Shown here one piece after another: positions 51,995 to 62,730 of a stretch of 64,000 bases of DNA. The stretch spans positions 62,001-126,000 of the forward strand of contig JARWMV010000040.1 of the NCBI GenBank assembly GCA_030998015.1. Direction: 5' to 3'. This stretch comes from Ceratorhiza oryzae-sativae (taxonomy: Eukaryota > Basidiomycota > Agaricomycetes > Cantharellales > Ceratobasidiaceae). The stretch's first letter is position 1. Each line of letters begins with the position of its first letter. The translations under genes and the position numbers were made by a program. The notes under the pieces are model-generated. The model was not told the origin of the DNA. It searched no databases and saw only the letters and a program-made list of their open reading frames with translations.

Positions 51995-54357
51995 CTTCCC
52001 CCCTTCAAGGCACAGGGGTCATGGGGTGCCTTTGGATGTGACTTGACATAGTCAGCAATGAGTTCTGGTGCATTCACCAGGTCATCGTAAGTTAACCATT
52101 GTTGCTTGTTGTAGCTGAGCCATTTGACATATTATTTGAAGACGTTAGACCTTTTGTTGTATTGTGACTTTATGATCTGTTCCACTTTGAATTCTTCTTC
52201 CCCTTCAGGAGTTACCACAGGTGGTGGTGGGGGAACCTGATGGCCATAGGGGTTGTCTTTATATCTGGTGAGAAGTGAAACATGAAACACTGGGTGTATT
52301 TTCATGGTTATCAGTAGGTCCAGTTTGAAAGCATGTGTGCCATGTTGTGCTACCACCTTGAATGGTCCAACTCTTTTGTGGGCCAGTTTCCTGGAGGCCT
52401 GTTGTGTCCATATGTTCTTGGTATCAAGCCAGACTTTGTCTCCAACCTTAATAGCTTCTGGGGTCCAATGCTTCTGGTCATAGTATTCCTTGATCCTCTG
52501 GTTTGCTATTTCCAGAGCTGCCTTAAGTTTGTCATGGCCCTTTTGGAGCCATTCTGCATGGTTGTCTGCTAAGGGGAGTTCTTGTTCCTCCCTGTCCCCA
52601 ACTGCCAGCCTTGGATGGAAACTGTAGTTTGCAAAGAATGGTGATTTGCCAGTCGAGGCGTTGACACTGTTATTGTAGGCAAATTCAGCCAATGGTAGGA
52701 GCAAGACCCAGTTGTCTTGCTGGTCTGATACATAATGTCTGATGTACCCTTCCACTACTTGGTTGGCCCTTTTGGACTGGCCATCTGTCTGAGGGTGATA
52801 TGCTGTGGAGTAGGAGGGTTTTATATCCAGCTGTTTGTATAAGTGCCTTAGGAATTTGCATGCAAAGTTGGGGCTGCAGTCTGAGATTGTTTTCTGTGGT
52901 AACCCATGAAGTTTCCATACATATGTTAGGAACAAGTTGGTGGAATCCATAGCACTGGCTTCCGATTGACATGGAATAAAGTGGACCATTTTTGTCAGGT
53001 GGTCAACAACTGTAAATATGGCATCAAACCCCTCTGACAGGGGTAGCCCAGTGATCAGGTCATAGGTAATTTCCTCCCAAGGTTTTTCTGGTGCTGGTAT
53101 TGGGTTTAGGAGCCCTGGGGGAACTTGGTTGCTGTGCTTGTTCCTGATGCATGACTTGCAATGTGTGACGTATTTGTTGACTGATTTTTTCATTGATAAC
53201 CATGTGTATTTGCAATTTAACAATTCATATGTTCTGAACTGCCCTGGGTGTCCTGCTGCTGGGCTATCGTGACAGCTTTCAATGACCAGTTTGCAAAGTT
53301 CTTTGTTATTCAGGACATAGATTCTGCCCTTGTGTTGTAAAAGTCCTTCATCCCATTCCCAATCTTTAACCTTCTCATTGTCATCTAAGGCTTTTAGCAC
53401 TTTTGATAGGTGTTCATCCCCTGGGATAGCATCCCTAATGAGTTGTTCCAGGTTGTGGTCTGGTGTGATTGCTTGCAGGCACAGTGATTTCAGCTCAAAA
53501 AATTGGTTTTGCACAAGAAGAGCTTGGCTCTCACCCCCCTCTTTAGGGATGTGTCTTGACAGCCTAGAGAGTATGTCTGCCTGGCCATTCTTTGCCCCTT
53601 TGATGTATAGAATCTTGAATTTGAACCTGGATAGGAACTTGTGCCACTGTGTGACTTGACTGTTCAGTGGCTGATTTGTCTTCCAATACTCCAAATTCTT
53701 GTGGTCACAAACAATGTTTACTGGGTGTTCAGCCCCTTCTAGTAAGTGATGCCAGTGTTTGAGGGCCTTTATAATTGCCAGCATTTCTTTGTTGTAAATA
53801 TCATAATTTCTTTCTGCTGGGACCATTGCCTTGGAGTAGTAGGAGATTGGGTGAAGCATTCTGTCTTCTCCATATTGCAATAATACAGCACCTGTGGTGT
53901 AGCCTGAGGTGTCTGTTTCCAGAATGAATGGTTTGCTGGGTTCTGGCTGAATTAGGAGGGGGGCTTCCTTTAATTTCTGCTTCAGCAGGTTCCATGCCCA
54001 ATCCCTTTCTTCTGTCCATTCCCACTTTACATCCTTCTTGACAAGTTTGTAAAGACATTTTGTGATTTTTGAAAAGTCCATTACAAAGTGCCTTAACCAA
54101 TTTGCAAACCCCAGCCCTTCCAGGACTTCGGTTGGGTTGGTAGGGGTTGGCCATTCAACAGCCTTTTTGACCTTGGCTGGGTCTACTTTAATTCCCTGGG
54201 GAGTCACTACTATTCCCAGGTAGTCCACTTTGGTGACATCAAAAACACATTTCTCCAGGGTGCAGTATAGGCCAGCCTTTTGGAGCCGACGCAAGACTTT
54301 TCTGACATGTTCATCGTGTTCCTCTTGGTTTTTTGAGAATACTAATATGTTGTCCAT
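51982..54357 (-). pseudogene. pol C-terminal part, copy C: RT end, RNase H, integrase, chromodomain
   Basis: Open for 741 codons from the RT active-site strand to 52,132. It begins at YMDN (second Asp of the RT box changed to Asn), then RNase H (LETDTSGYTTGAVLL), zinc domain (CHDSPAAGHPGQ, CKSCIRNK), integrase core (YDLITGLPLSEGF, SDCSPNFACKF, PQTDGQSK where the catalytic Glu of GQSE is Lys) and the GPF motif. At the chromodomain start this copy has SQYNKRSN where A and B have a stop, and a TAA at 52,132 interrupts the chromodomain (VFK). Both RT and integrase active sites are therefore damaged. Confidence 0.9.
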
Positions 54358-54370
54358 GTAAATTACAATG

Positions 54371-54889
54371 TGTCAGAGCTACAACCTGAACAGTAATGTC
54401 AAACACCTAAGTGGTGACGACAAGCCTATGGGCAGCAATGCCAGAGGCTTTACTGACAACGTCTAAGGTAGGACATGCAGTGAGGATGCGATAAGACGCA
54501 AGGAGGTAGAGTATGTGCACTTGTCCTTAAGAGGACTGGGCAGGGACTATGGACTAAGAGTCACACAGGTAGTAGAAGGGATACGACAGGAGGTCAAGTT
54601 CTGAGGCTTAAGGCTCTCAGACTCTCCCTTATATATTCATACAATGAGCTATATCAAATACACATATGGTGCAAGACAACTATTGTATGATGTGAGAATG
54701 GTGCCATGTAACAGAATATTCCAGAAGGTACAAACAGAACATAAACAACAACAAGGTCACGTGATCATGTAAGTAATTCTATGCATATATCCAATTAAAC
54801 AGGACTTGTCCAAAAATATGAAAAAGAGAGATTTTATAAAATATACAAAAATCATAATAAAAATCTGCATCATGGTCTAGGCCATGACA
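54371..54889 (-). repeat. 519-bp solo LTR inside RT of copy C
   Basis: Starts TGTCAGAGCTACAAC and ends GGCCATGACA, flanked by CAATG (54,366-54,370 and 54,890-54,894). It lies a few codons before the RT active-site box. On the minus strand it has TATATAAG and, about 25 bases later, CTCAGAACTTGACCTCCT, close to the start sequence of the A/B/C family LTRs. It is thus a relative that may also self-prime. The rest of the sequence is different from the A/B/C LTR. Confidence 0.9.
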
Positions 54890-54894
54890 CAATG

Positions 54895-56036
54895 TAAATG
54901 CCTTCAATGTCCTGGAATTCCTCTTGGATCATGGCCATGAAGGTTCCTGGTGCATTCTTTTGGCCAAATTGCATGACTAAGGGCTTGTACAGCCTGTATT
55001 TGGTCTTAAAAGCAGCCTTCCATTTGTCTCCTTCCTGAATTCATATGAGGTCGAAACCCCACTTTAGGTCAAACTTGGTGAATATCTTTGCCCCACACAA
55101 AGTTTCCACAATATCATTGATGCATGGGAGTGGGTACACATTGGAGACAGTCATTTCATTTAGCTGTCGGTAGTCGATGCACATGTGCAGCTTCCTGTTC
55201 TTCTTTTTAACAAATATGACTGGGGATGCCATTGGTGACCTTGAGGGTCTAATATGCCCTGCCTTCAATTGGCAGTCTAAGGTTTTGCACAATTCTGCAT
55301 CTTCTTTGACACCCACACTGTATATGGGGCCATGCCTTGGTTTCACCTCTGGTTTCAGATCTATCTCCATATCCCACTTCCTATGGGGTGGTAGTGGTTG
55401 GACATCATCTTCTTCAGCAAATATTTTCTTGAACTCCCTGTACTTTACTGGAAGCAAGTCTAAAGAGTCCAACTGGAGCTCCTTGGGTTCATTTGCTTGC
55501 ACATGTAAGGGTTTTGTAATGCAATGCTTCAGGCATATTGGTGAGTTGAACTTCATGTCCTTTCCATCCCAATCAATGTCAGGATTATGGAATTTGAGCC
55601 ATGACATGCCCAGGGCTAAATCATTTTTGCCAACATTCACAATGTAAGCACTGAGAATCTCTTGGTGCTCTTGAATGCACAACTCAAAGGTGCAATAATG
55701 GGTCACAGACCCAGAGTCTATCTCCCTTCCATCAATTACTTGTAATCTCTTTGGTGTTTTTAGGGTGGTGGTAGGGATACAATATTGTTTAACAAGATCT
55801 TTGTGGATAAATACTGATGTGGCCCCTGAATCAATCATGGCCCATCCATTGAATTTTTTCATATTATATGCAGACTTGTGTTTGGGGGTTGTGCACTGTG
55901 GGAATGCATGAAAGAAAAACTGAAGTTGTGATTGGTTTCCTAATGACATACATTCCATTCCCATATTTTTATTTTCATTCTGCACACTTTGTAACATAGC
56001 GCCCAAGACCGCCCCCCTGGCACAGTTTGAGCTCAT
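54895..56036 (-). pseudogene. pol N-terminal part, copy C: protease and RT
   Basis: ATG at 56,036 overlapping the gag stop. Protease WAMIDSGATSVFI; RT up to FDLKWGFDLI at 55,041, where a TGA stands at the codon that is CAA in copy A. The frame continues (ATKYRLYKPL-like block, FGQKNAPGTF) to the solo LTR at 54,895. Confidence 0.9.
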
Positions 56037-57424
56037 TCTTTTACTGACTCCTTGTCAGTTGTTTCTACATCCTCTACAACCACTTCGTAACCTGACATCT
56101 TGGCTGAAGGGCATTTGGCAGCAATATGACCATGTCCTCCACAGTTATAGCAGGTATTTGTTCCTTTCCCTTTTCCTGCACTATCCAGGTCCATTGTGTC
56201 TGGATCTTTTGCTTTGGGGGTTGCTGGTGGATGATTGTCCTTCTTTATGTCCTTGAAGGATTCTTGTACATTGGAATTGCTACCATCGTAGCGAACAGTA
56301 GGGACAGTGAAGCCCTTGGCGTTGGGCCTGATGGCCACAATCTGGCCCTTGACTGCCCTGCTGTCCTTGATCTTGTATATCCGCTCCCCACTCTTGAATT
56401 TCTCTTTTTGGGGGTTGCTTTGTGAGGTAGCTGTTGGCCTGCTTGATGAGGTGTTGATGCTGCTGGACTTTTTACCCCCATGAGATGTCCTTTTGCTACT
56501 GAACGATATGAGGTGGCAGTCGATTTCCCAGGCTTGCTGAGTGAGCTGGGCAAAGGTTTTGGTGCGGGGGTTGTAGTTTTGGGCCACCATGCTGTCCGTT
56601 ACATCTGATGATAGACCATCATAAAACTGGTCATGCATGGCCACATTGTTGTAGTTGAGCCCTGTTGAATATAAATTGAATAGGGTGAGGTAATCCTGAA
56701 CCGTCTTGGATTGTTTCAGTTTCCACCACTTGTTGCAGTTATTTTTGGTGCAGTTCAAGTCCCCATAACAGGTAGTAAATTCTTGCCAGAACAAGTTGGC
56801 ATCATGAAGCCATGGGATTGCAGTTCTGGGGTTTAAGATTTCAAACTCTTCATACGAGTTGACCCATTCAGCAGCAGATCCCTCAAGATAGGATGTGATA
56901 AAGGTGACCACTTGGTCAGCCGAGTGCCTGCTCATATTTGTATTGATGTATCAGGCACATGTGATTCTGAATGAAATAGTGTCTTCATGCTTTGTACCAT
57001 TGAATTTTTGTGGAGCAGCCATTTTAACTTTTGCCATCAACCCACTGGAGGGAGTAGTAGCTGCTGGTTGCGGCTGAGTTGTGCTTGAGGAAGGTTGTAC
57101 TTGGGCAACACTGGTGCTGCCTGAGGAGGTGTGTATTTGTGCTTTGATGTGCGTAATGGTGGTTTGAAGGATTGCTAACATGCCAACTAGGTTATTAACA
57201 TTGGTGGCCAGCCTGGCCACATTGGCATCAATCTTTGCTTGGTTTGTTGTGAGCTTTGCCTCAAGCAAGTCTGTGTAGGTCTTGTTGTTATGTTCAACGT
57301 CCCCAATATCATTTTGGAGGTTGTTGGTTTGTTCTTGCAGTTCATCCATTGACTGAAGCATGTAGACCACTTTGTCTCTGTCAGACATATTTGCCCAAGC
57401 GGGGGCAGGAGTTGGCGATGCCAT
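56033..57424 (-). pseudogene. gag, copy C, split by one stop
   Basis: ATG at 57,424. Coiled-coil-like N-terminal part (MLQSMDELQEQTNNLQNDIG), then TGA after ITCA at 56,951, the same codon as in copy B. Capsid-like part, Lys/Ser-rich linker and zinc knuckle CYNCGGHGHIAAKC follow, with the stop in the ATGA overlap. Apart from the one stop the gene is open. Confidence 0.9.
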
Positions 57425-57519
57425 TTCAAAAAGAACTCAGATGGATTCTAGAGGCAACGGAGACAATAAGGAAGTACAGGAAATTGAGAGTTATTTTGAT
57501 AGTAAAATATTTCCGTTCC

Positions 57520-58343
57520 TCACACAAGTCTATAAATTTTGAAGTTTTCAATTCCCCCAAACCTCAACCACATATCATCCAAATCCCAACTTTTGGTGTC
57601 CTGGCAACAATATGGCCATTCCACCCTTTTCAGTTTAATTTGATCCTGAAGGAGGGCTTCCTTGGGGAGAATTGACTTGGGCTGCCTTAAGGGGTGCTTC
57701 TCCCTGAATTGGCAAGCCAGTGCCACTTAAAAAGGTAGGATGAGGGAGGTCTGACAGCATTGAGAAGATGGGGACGGCGTACTTGTGGGGTGCAGTTGTT
57801 TCTTGGACTATTGCTTCTAGTCTGAGATGGTCTTGGAGGAGGGATAGATAGTCCTCCTGATGTTTGCGCAGTTGTTCAGTTAGGTATGTGCAACGGGCCT
57901 TGGCTTCATGAAGTTTTTCACAAGTTTCTTCATACTTATTTCAGTAATAACGATACCTGTCTTGGAAGTTTTCAATAGTATTTAACAGGTGACAAAGGAG
58001 TTGTTGGCCAAGGTTCTCCAGCTTATAGCTGGTTGTGGGGGATGGTGTAATAGTATAGGAATTTGTCCTTCTTGGGACAATAAGGGCAGCGCGCTGGGAA
58101 GGTGGCTCTGTTTGCCTGATGGCAGATTTTGCACTCAGGGGCACCCGGCTTGGTAACAAAGGCTTGTTGAGCATGTCTGACTTTCTGGGGGCAGACTTTG
58201 ATAATTACCACATGGTTAAAATCGATGTGCCTGGCCTGTTCAAGGATGCCTTCAACCAAGTTGAGAGTGAAGCAGTGGATGGAGAGGTGTCCAAACCACC
58301 CACACTGATGGCAGTGCTGATCTTCTGTAAAGGTTTGTGCCAC
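57520..58343 (-). CDS. ORF0, copy C
   Basis: Frame 1 (58,343-58,023) is complete: knuckle HCHQCGWFGHLSIHC, second cluster CKICHQANRATFPARCPYC, end TIPHNQL. Frame 2 is open from 58,174 to 57,941 and, after a stop, on to about 57,727 with the coiled-coil-like part (KARCTYLTEQLRKHQED). The second cluster with four Cys (CPYC) is best preserved here and looks like a zinc-binding pair. Confidence 0.5.
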
Positions 58344-58693
58344 TGAGGGCTGTGCATTCTGTCAGAGACGTACTTGAGCAGGAACAAGATAGAACAAGAG
58401 AGATAGACCCTTTCCCAAGTCTATTGGAATAGGAAGGTGACCTCCATTGCTCAACTACTTAGGGGCAATGAGCAACCCCACCTCTTGTTGATGAAAGAGA
58501 TTAGAGAACCGAAGCTTGTTACAACGTGTGAGGGACCCGACTATGCAAGGTTTCACAGAGGCACGTATAGGGCAACAATGTCTCATGGCTGTGGATAGGT
58601 GGAGTGGGATTGGGGAAGGCAATGGGGAGTTATCTTGAGACAACACCAACAGCATTCCAGACATATCCCAGACAACACTGAGACTTACAATTG

Positions 58694-58710
58694 TCAAGAA
58701 CTTGACCTGA
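58694..58710 (-). other. Self-primer site of copy C
   Basis: On the minus strand AGGTCAAGTTCTTGA follows the LTR after two bases; it is the reverse complement of the LTR sequence whose plus-strand form lies at 58,778-58,792. Full 15-base match, as in copy A. Confidence 0.78.
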
Positions 58711-59086
58711 TGTTGGCAACGACAAGTCAGGCAACAAGGAAAATAGTAAGAAAAGAAAAGAACTTGTATTTGACAAGAGGTCAAGTTCTTGAGGAGTCCT
58801 CTGTGAACTTGACCTGGTTTATATACATAGTACAAGCCACATCATAACAAACAAGTCCATACAGTGAGTCACGACCAATAAGAGATAGAAGCAGTAGAAG
58901 CGACTGCAGAACTGCGGAATTTCATGTTGGAGTTGAAATACATCTTGGTTATTGGTCCAGAACATCCCCTGAATCACATGACACAGACATACCATAAAAG
59001 GCAAGTATGTTTTGAAGATGATCTCATAAAATGTAGTAAATCGAGAAAATATTATAGAGTGGATATATGCATGTCAGTTTGTGACA
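58711..59086 (-). repeat. 5' LTR of copy C
   Basis: 376 bp, TGTTGGCAACGACAAG...GTTTGTGACA on the plus strand; TATATA box in reverse at about 58,820. Confidence 0.93.
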
Positions 59087-59640
59087 GTGAGCTACTTATG
59101 GTGACAAAGTTAATTGCTAATGGATTAGAATAGGGTGTGCCACAAGGCAAAACCAACTTTGAAGAAGGCAAGAGAGGAGGTTGCAAGGTTCTGGACAAGG
59201 AACTGTGTTGAAGTACCCAGACAAGAAGGCTTTGAGGAAGCTACAACAAATGAAGTAAGGAACAAAGCAAGCTTAAGACATCTCTATTGATTGGTTGACA
59301 GTTTTCTCAGGCAGATGAGGGGGAAAGGAATTTGGTACTTCCAGAGGGCTCAAAGAGAAGCAGGAAGGCCAGAAAGCACTTTGAGATTTGAGTTTGGGTA
59401 TGAATATCATCACCAAGAGCAGACATGGCAGTAGCAGTTGAAAATCTGTGGCATTGAATGTTATAAAGAATGATTTACAAAACCATGGGGTGTGAACTAA
59501 ATGCTGGTAAAAGCATTGCACTCAGCATTACTCTTTTGAGTGGTCTCAAAGCTTTATTCAAAAAGATAATTTCATGTACAATGATTCACACCTGTTTTAA
59601 ATTGCTTAACAATACATTCTTGAGGATATGGATGAGTACA
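59087..59640 (+). other. Right side of the gene cut by element C, and intergenic sequence
   Basis: Begins with GTGAGC, the repeated splice donor, so the first part should be intron. An exon cannot be assigned with any confidence: short open stretches (about 59,150-59,280) are Lys-rich. The rest has no supported feature. Confidence 0.35.
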
Positions 59641-60170
59641 TAAATGAGTATGTTTAGGTATATATTCATGAGTACCCTATGAGTACAATCATAAGTATAT
59701 TAATGGCTAATTCATGAGTGCTCTCATGAGTATATCCATCAGTACATTCATGAGTACATCCCCAAATATGTTTATGATCATGTTCATGAGTACACCCATG
59801 AGTACATTCATGAGTACATTCATGAGTATGTTCATGGGTATGTTCAGGAGTATGTTCATGGGTATGTTCATGAGTACACTCATGGTTACACTCATGAGTA
59901 CAATCATGAGTATGTTCACAAGTACATTCATGAGTATGTTCATAAGTATGATCATGAGTACATTCATGGTACACTCATGAGTACCCTCATGAGTATGTTT
60001 ATGAATATGTTCATGGGTATGTTCATGAGTACACTCATGAGTACTCTCATGAGTACCTCTACACCAATTCAAAAACCTCCATACAGTGAATTGATGCATC
60101 TGAGATGGGTGATCTTGCATGAATACTCCCAAAAGGATCTAAGATGCATGAGTAAACATACATTTTACTG
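59640..60170 (-). repeat. Dispersed repeat with minisatellite, copy 2 (inverted)
   Basis: About 420 bp of 12-bp units (GAGTACATTCAT / GAGTACACTCAT) followed at 60,070-60,165 by the head sequence of copy 1 in reverse complement (AAGATGCATGAGTAAACATACATT). The units contain GTACTCATGAGTAC, itself a palindrome. Long frames here on both strands are repeat artefacts. Confidence 0.8.
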
Positions 60171-60232
60171 AAGTGGCTCTGGAAATAAATGTGTGGAACA
60201 TAAAGTGTCTTGCCAATGATCCGAGCCATGTG

Positions 60233-60314
60233 CCGATGAGCGGCTGGCCGCCCATCGGACCTGTCACGTGATTATGTAATTAAGCGCCGGACCGATGAGC
60301 GGCCGTCCATCGGA
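60233..60314. repeat. Two short GC-rich palindromes around a CACGTG
   Basis: CCGATGAGCGGC...CCATCGGAC at 60,233-60,260 and CCGATGAGCGGCCGTCCATC at 60,292-60,314 are imperfect palindromes with stems CCGATG/CATCGG. CACGTG lies between them at 60,265-60,270. They stand at the change from CpG-poor repeat sequence to CpG-rich gene space. Role unknown. Confidence 0.6.
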
Positions 60315-61446
60315 CCCAGTTACATATGCTCTCGCACTTGTAACTCTCAACAGTTTCTGACTTGGATTCGAGCAACTCCAACTGAACGTTGTCGCGCTGC
60401 TCTTTTTATTCTTGGTTGATTTTTGGGCGACTGACACCGCTCCCTAAACCTGCGCAGCTTACTTGTTGTATTTTGTTTTTGGATATTTTTCTGTTTCTTT
60501 TGTGTCCTTTGTTCTTTGCCATTTGTAGCCACATAGTTTATCATCCAATCAAACAATCTCTGCACACCATAAGTAATTTTATTACAGTTCCGGGACAGAA
60601 TATGAACCAAAAGTACATTAATTAAGCTATGTATAATTCGGCATGTCGATGCAGGCTGGTTAGGCCATCCGAAGTAATACTCAGCACACACGAGATCACC
60701 TACAACCCCTCTCCAGCCCTCCAGAGACACATTTCGGAGTTCTAACAACCCCAGGAGCGCTATGGAGTGCATTATCACAAGTTTGTCGGGCTCTTAGGCC
60801 ATCAGGAGCAAAAGTGGCGCTCTAGAGTCTAACAGGGTTTTGCCGACGATCAAGTCGTGTAATTAAGGGTGTTATTTAGGCCCTTACTACCAGGCAGGTG
60901 TGTAATGGTGTAATGGGGCGATGATGGCCAATGTCTTGTTATCACACCCACCACTATTTGCTGGGTGCACTGAAAGTAGACTGATTGGCCAGTTGATTTC
61001 GTCGGGAACGTATTGGCACTATATACCAAATATAGCTAGCCCAAGACTCCGCAACAGGCGTTTGACTGGCTGTGGGCTACACAGCCAACGACATCCGATA
61101 AGGATGACCGAGACTGGCCACTAATAGGCCTACAAACCCTCCCATCGCCCTGGCCATTACACACGCAGTTTCAAGTCAAAATACTCGAGACCGAAAAGAT
61201 GACAGGCTATCCTTCATTGGAGTTTTAATATTTAATCGCCTTGCACTAAACGCTGCACAAGCCGAAAAATTAGCTCGTGGCCAGGAATGGTTCACGCTTG
61301 GTAGTGGCGTCCCACGGGTAGGTAGCCCGGCACTTATCTGGATGGCCCATGTCAGACTCCACTTTGGGGGTGGCTTGGCTCTGTTTGGTGACTGCGCACT
61401 TAAGCGAGAACCGCTGGAGTGCAGTACACCCCCACCTGCTGTCAAC
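60315..61446. other. Intergenic region, CpG-containing
   Basis: No clear gene. A minus-strand frame at 60,772-60,347 with an ATG is open for 141 codons (Lys/Arg/Gln-rich second half), but nothing else supports it. The region before 61,447 should hold the promoter of the next gene; I see no TATA box. Confidence 0.4.
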
Positions 61447-62473
61447 ATGGCGACCATTCTTTCCGAGCTTGGTGTAGACGAAATTTCCGAGTCAGATTAT
61501 TTTCGAAAGAGCTCTGAGTTCCAGATATGGTTGCGAGACGAACGAGGCAAATTCTTCGATGAACTGACAGGGGATAAAGCCCGCCGGTGAGTGAGAGCCA
61601 GCCCGACCGGCTGTGGTCATTTATGTTCTCTCTTGCCTCAGATATTTTCGCAAATTTGTCAAAGTTGGTGCCCAATAATCATCCTTTACACCTGATCTGA
61701 TCAGTTGGCAGGCATGGAATCAGGGCAAGCTTTCCAAGTCGATATACATGGCCGACGCGGCGACAGAGGGTGCTCGCTCCGCAGCCACCCACACAGCATA
61801 TAAATGGGCATTTGCCGGCAACGATTCCAAAATTAGCCAAGCAGAGCTCAAAGCGGCTCGCGAAGCTGGTAAGCCTCAGCTTGTGTTTGTCAGCTCGCTA
61901 GCCACAAGTCGCCCACAGTTAACCGCGCGACGCATCGTTCTGAGAAGACTCTTGGTCCCACAATGCCGCCGAGCCATGGTTCGGCCTCTTTGGCTACCTC
62001 TGCATCTGACCGAACCCTACAACGTGAGGCCGAAATTGACGGCGCAAAGCAAGAACGTCGGGCGTCCAATAAGCGCAGCCGAGAACGAATCGAGGACGAA
62101 GATGGTGGAGTTGGGCCGAAGCTACTCGGGCGCGAAGGAATGATGGAAAAGAAACGGGCCAAGCGAGAAGAGGATCGGGCGATGCGCAACCGAAAGGAGG
62201 ATGGTGGATTGGAAGTCGCCGAGGATTTCTTGATGGGATCTGGGCATAGTGACAGTTTTCAAGCCGCGTCAGTAGCCCAGCTTCCCCGCACCTGCCCAAA
62301 CTCAACTGGATATGTTGAATAGGATCATGAAGCGCGATGCCGCCCGGGCAAGATGGGCAGAACAGAAACAGGCTGAAGGCGGCACATCGCAGGCCCGACG
62401 AGAGGCCATGAAGGCCAAGGACGCTCAGACAATGGCAATGTTCCAGAATCTGGCAAAAGAACGGTTTGGATGA
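61447..62473 (+). CDS. Conserved eukaryotic KFFDEL-type nuclear protein, five exons
   Basis: ATG at 61,447. Exon 1 61,447-61,586 (FQIWLRDERGKFFDELTGDK), exon 2 61,642-61,663 (YFRKFVK), exon 3 61,712-61,868 (AWNQGKLSKSIYM), exon 4 from 61,919 (TLGPTMPPSHGSASLATSAS, then a charged stretch KRSRERIEDEDGG, EKKRAKREEDRAM), last exon to TGA 62,471 (REAMKAKDAQTMAMFQNLAK). Introns of 55, 48 and 50 bp keep the frame. The conserved N-terminal block, charged middle and MKAKDxxTMxMFxxLA end mark a widespread but poorly studied family; I cannot give a certain name. The join of exon 4 and the last part near 62,265-62,285 needs a change of frame and no normal-sized intron fits. It is the first clear host gene after the repeat island. 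Confidence 0.7.
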
Positions 62474-62730
62474 GTCGCTGTACCTACTCGATGCTGGGGC
62501 ATTTGCCGAGTTTAGTTGCACTAACTGTGCATGAACTCTCCCATCCCAAATGCGAACCTGTGATGCGAACAGCCAAATGTGAGCCATGAGGTGATTCATG
62601 AGTCACGACATATTACCAACTTGCGGGAATATACACGCGTTTGTTAGCAGCCAAAGCCAGACGTTCTCAACAATCCCTCTTGATCGAAACGATACATTGA
62701 CTTAGAGAACGACAGCACAATATCTAGGAT
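62474..62730. other. Intergenic region between convergent genes
   Basis: The two genes point towards each other with about 257 bp between their stop codons. It would hold both 3' ends; no terminator signal is distinctive. Confidence 0.5.

Larger units (their letters stand above)
51619..59086 (-). mobile_element. Chromovirus copy C, 7.47 kb with a nested solo LTR, minus strand
   Basis: LTRs of 376 bp at 51,619-51,994 (3') and 58,711-59,086 (5'), target duplication GTGAG (51,614-51,618 and 59,087-59,091), polypurine tract in reverse at 51,995-52,010 (CTTCCCCCCTTCAAGG). Gene order as in A and B. Interrupted inside RT by a 519-bp solo LTR. The two LTRs differ at roughly twenty positions, nearly all transitions. 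Confidence 0.95.

Noticed and set aside
60347..60772. 141-codon minus frame rich in Lys, Arg and Gln
   Set aside because: Has an ATG but no recognised domain, no intron signals and is next to a repeat; kept only as a remark.
61994..62599. 201-codon minus frame opposite the KFFDEL-type gene
   Set aside because: GC-rich antisense shadow; the plus strand has conserved protein motifs and spliced frames.
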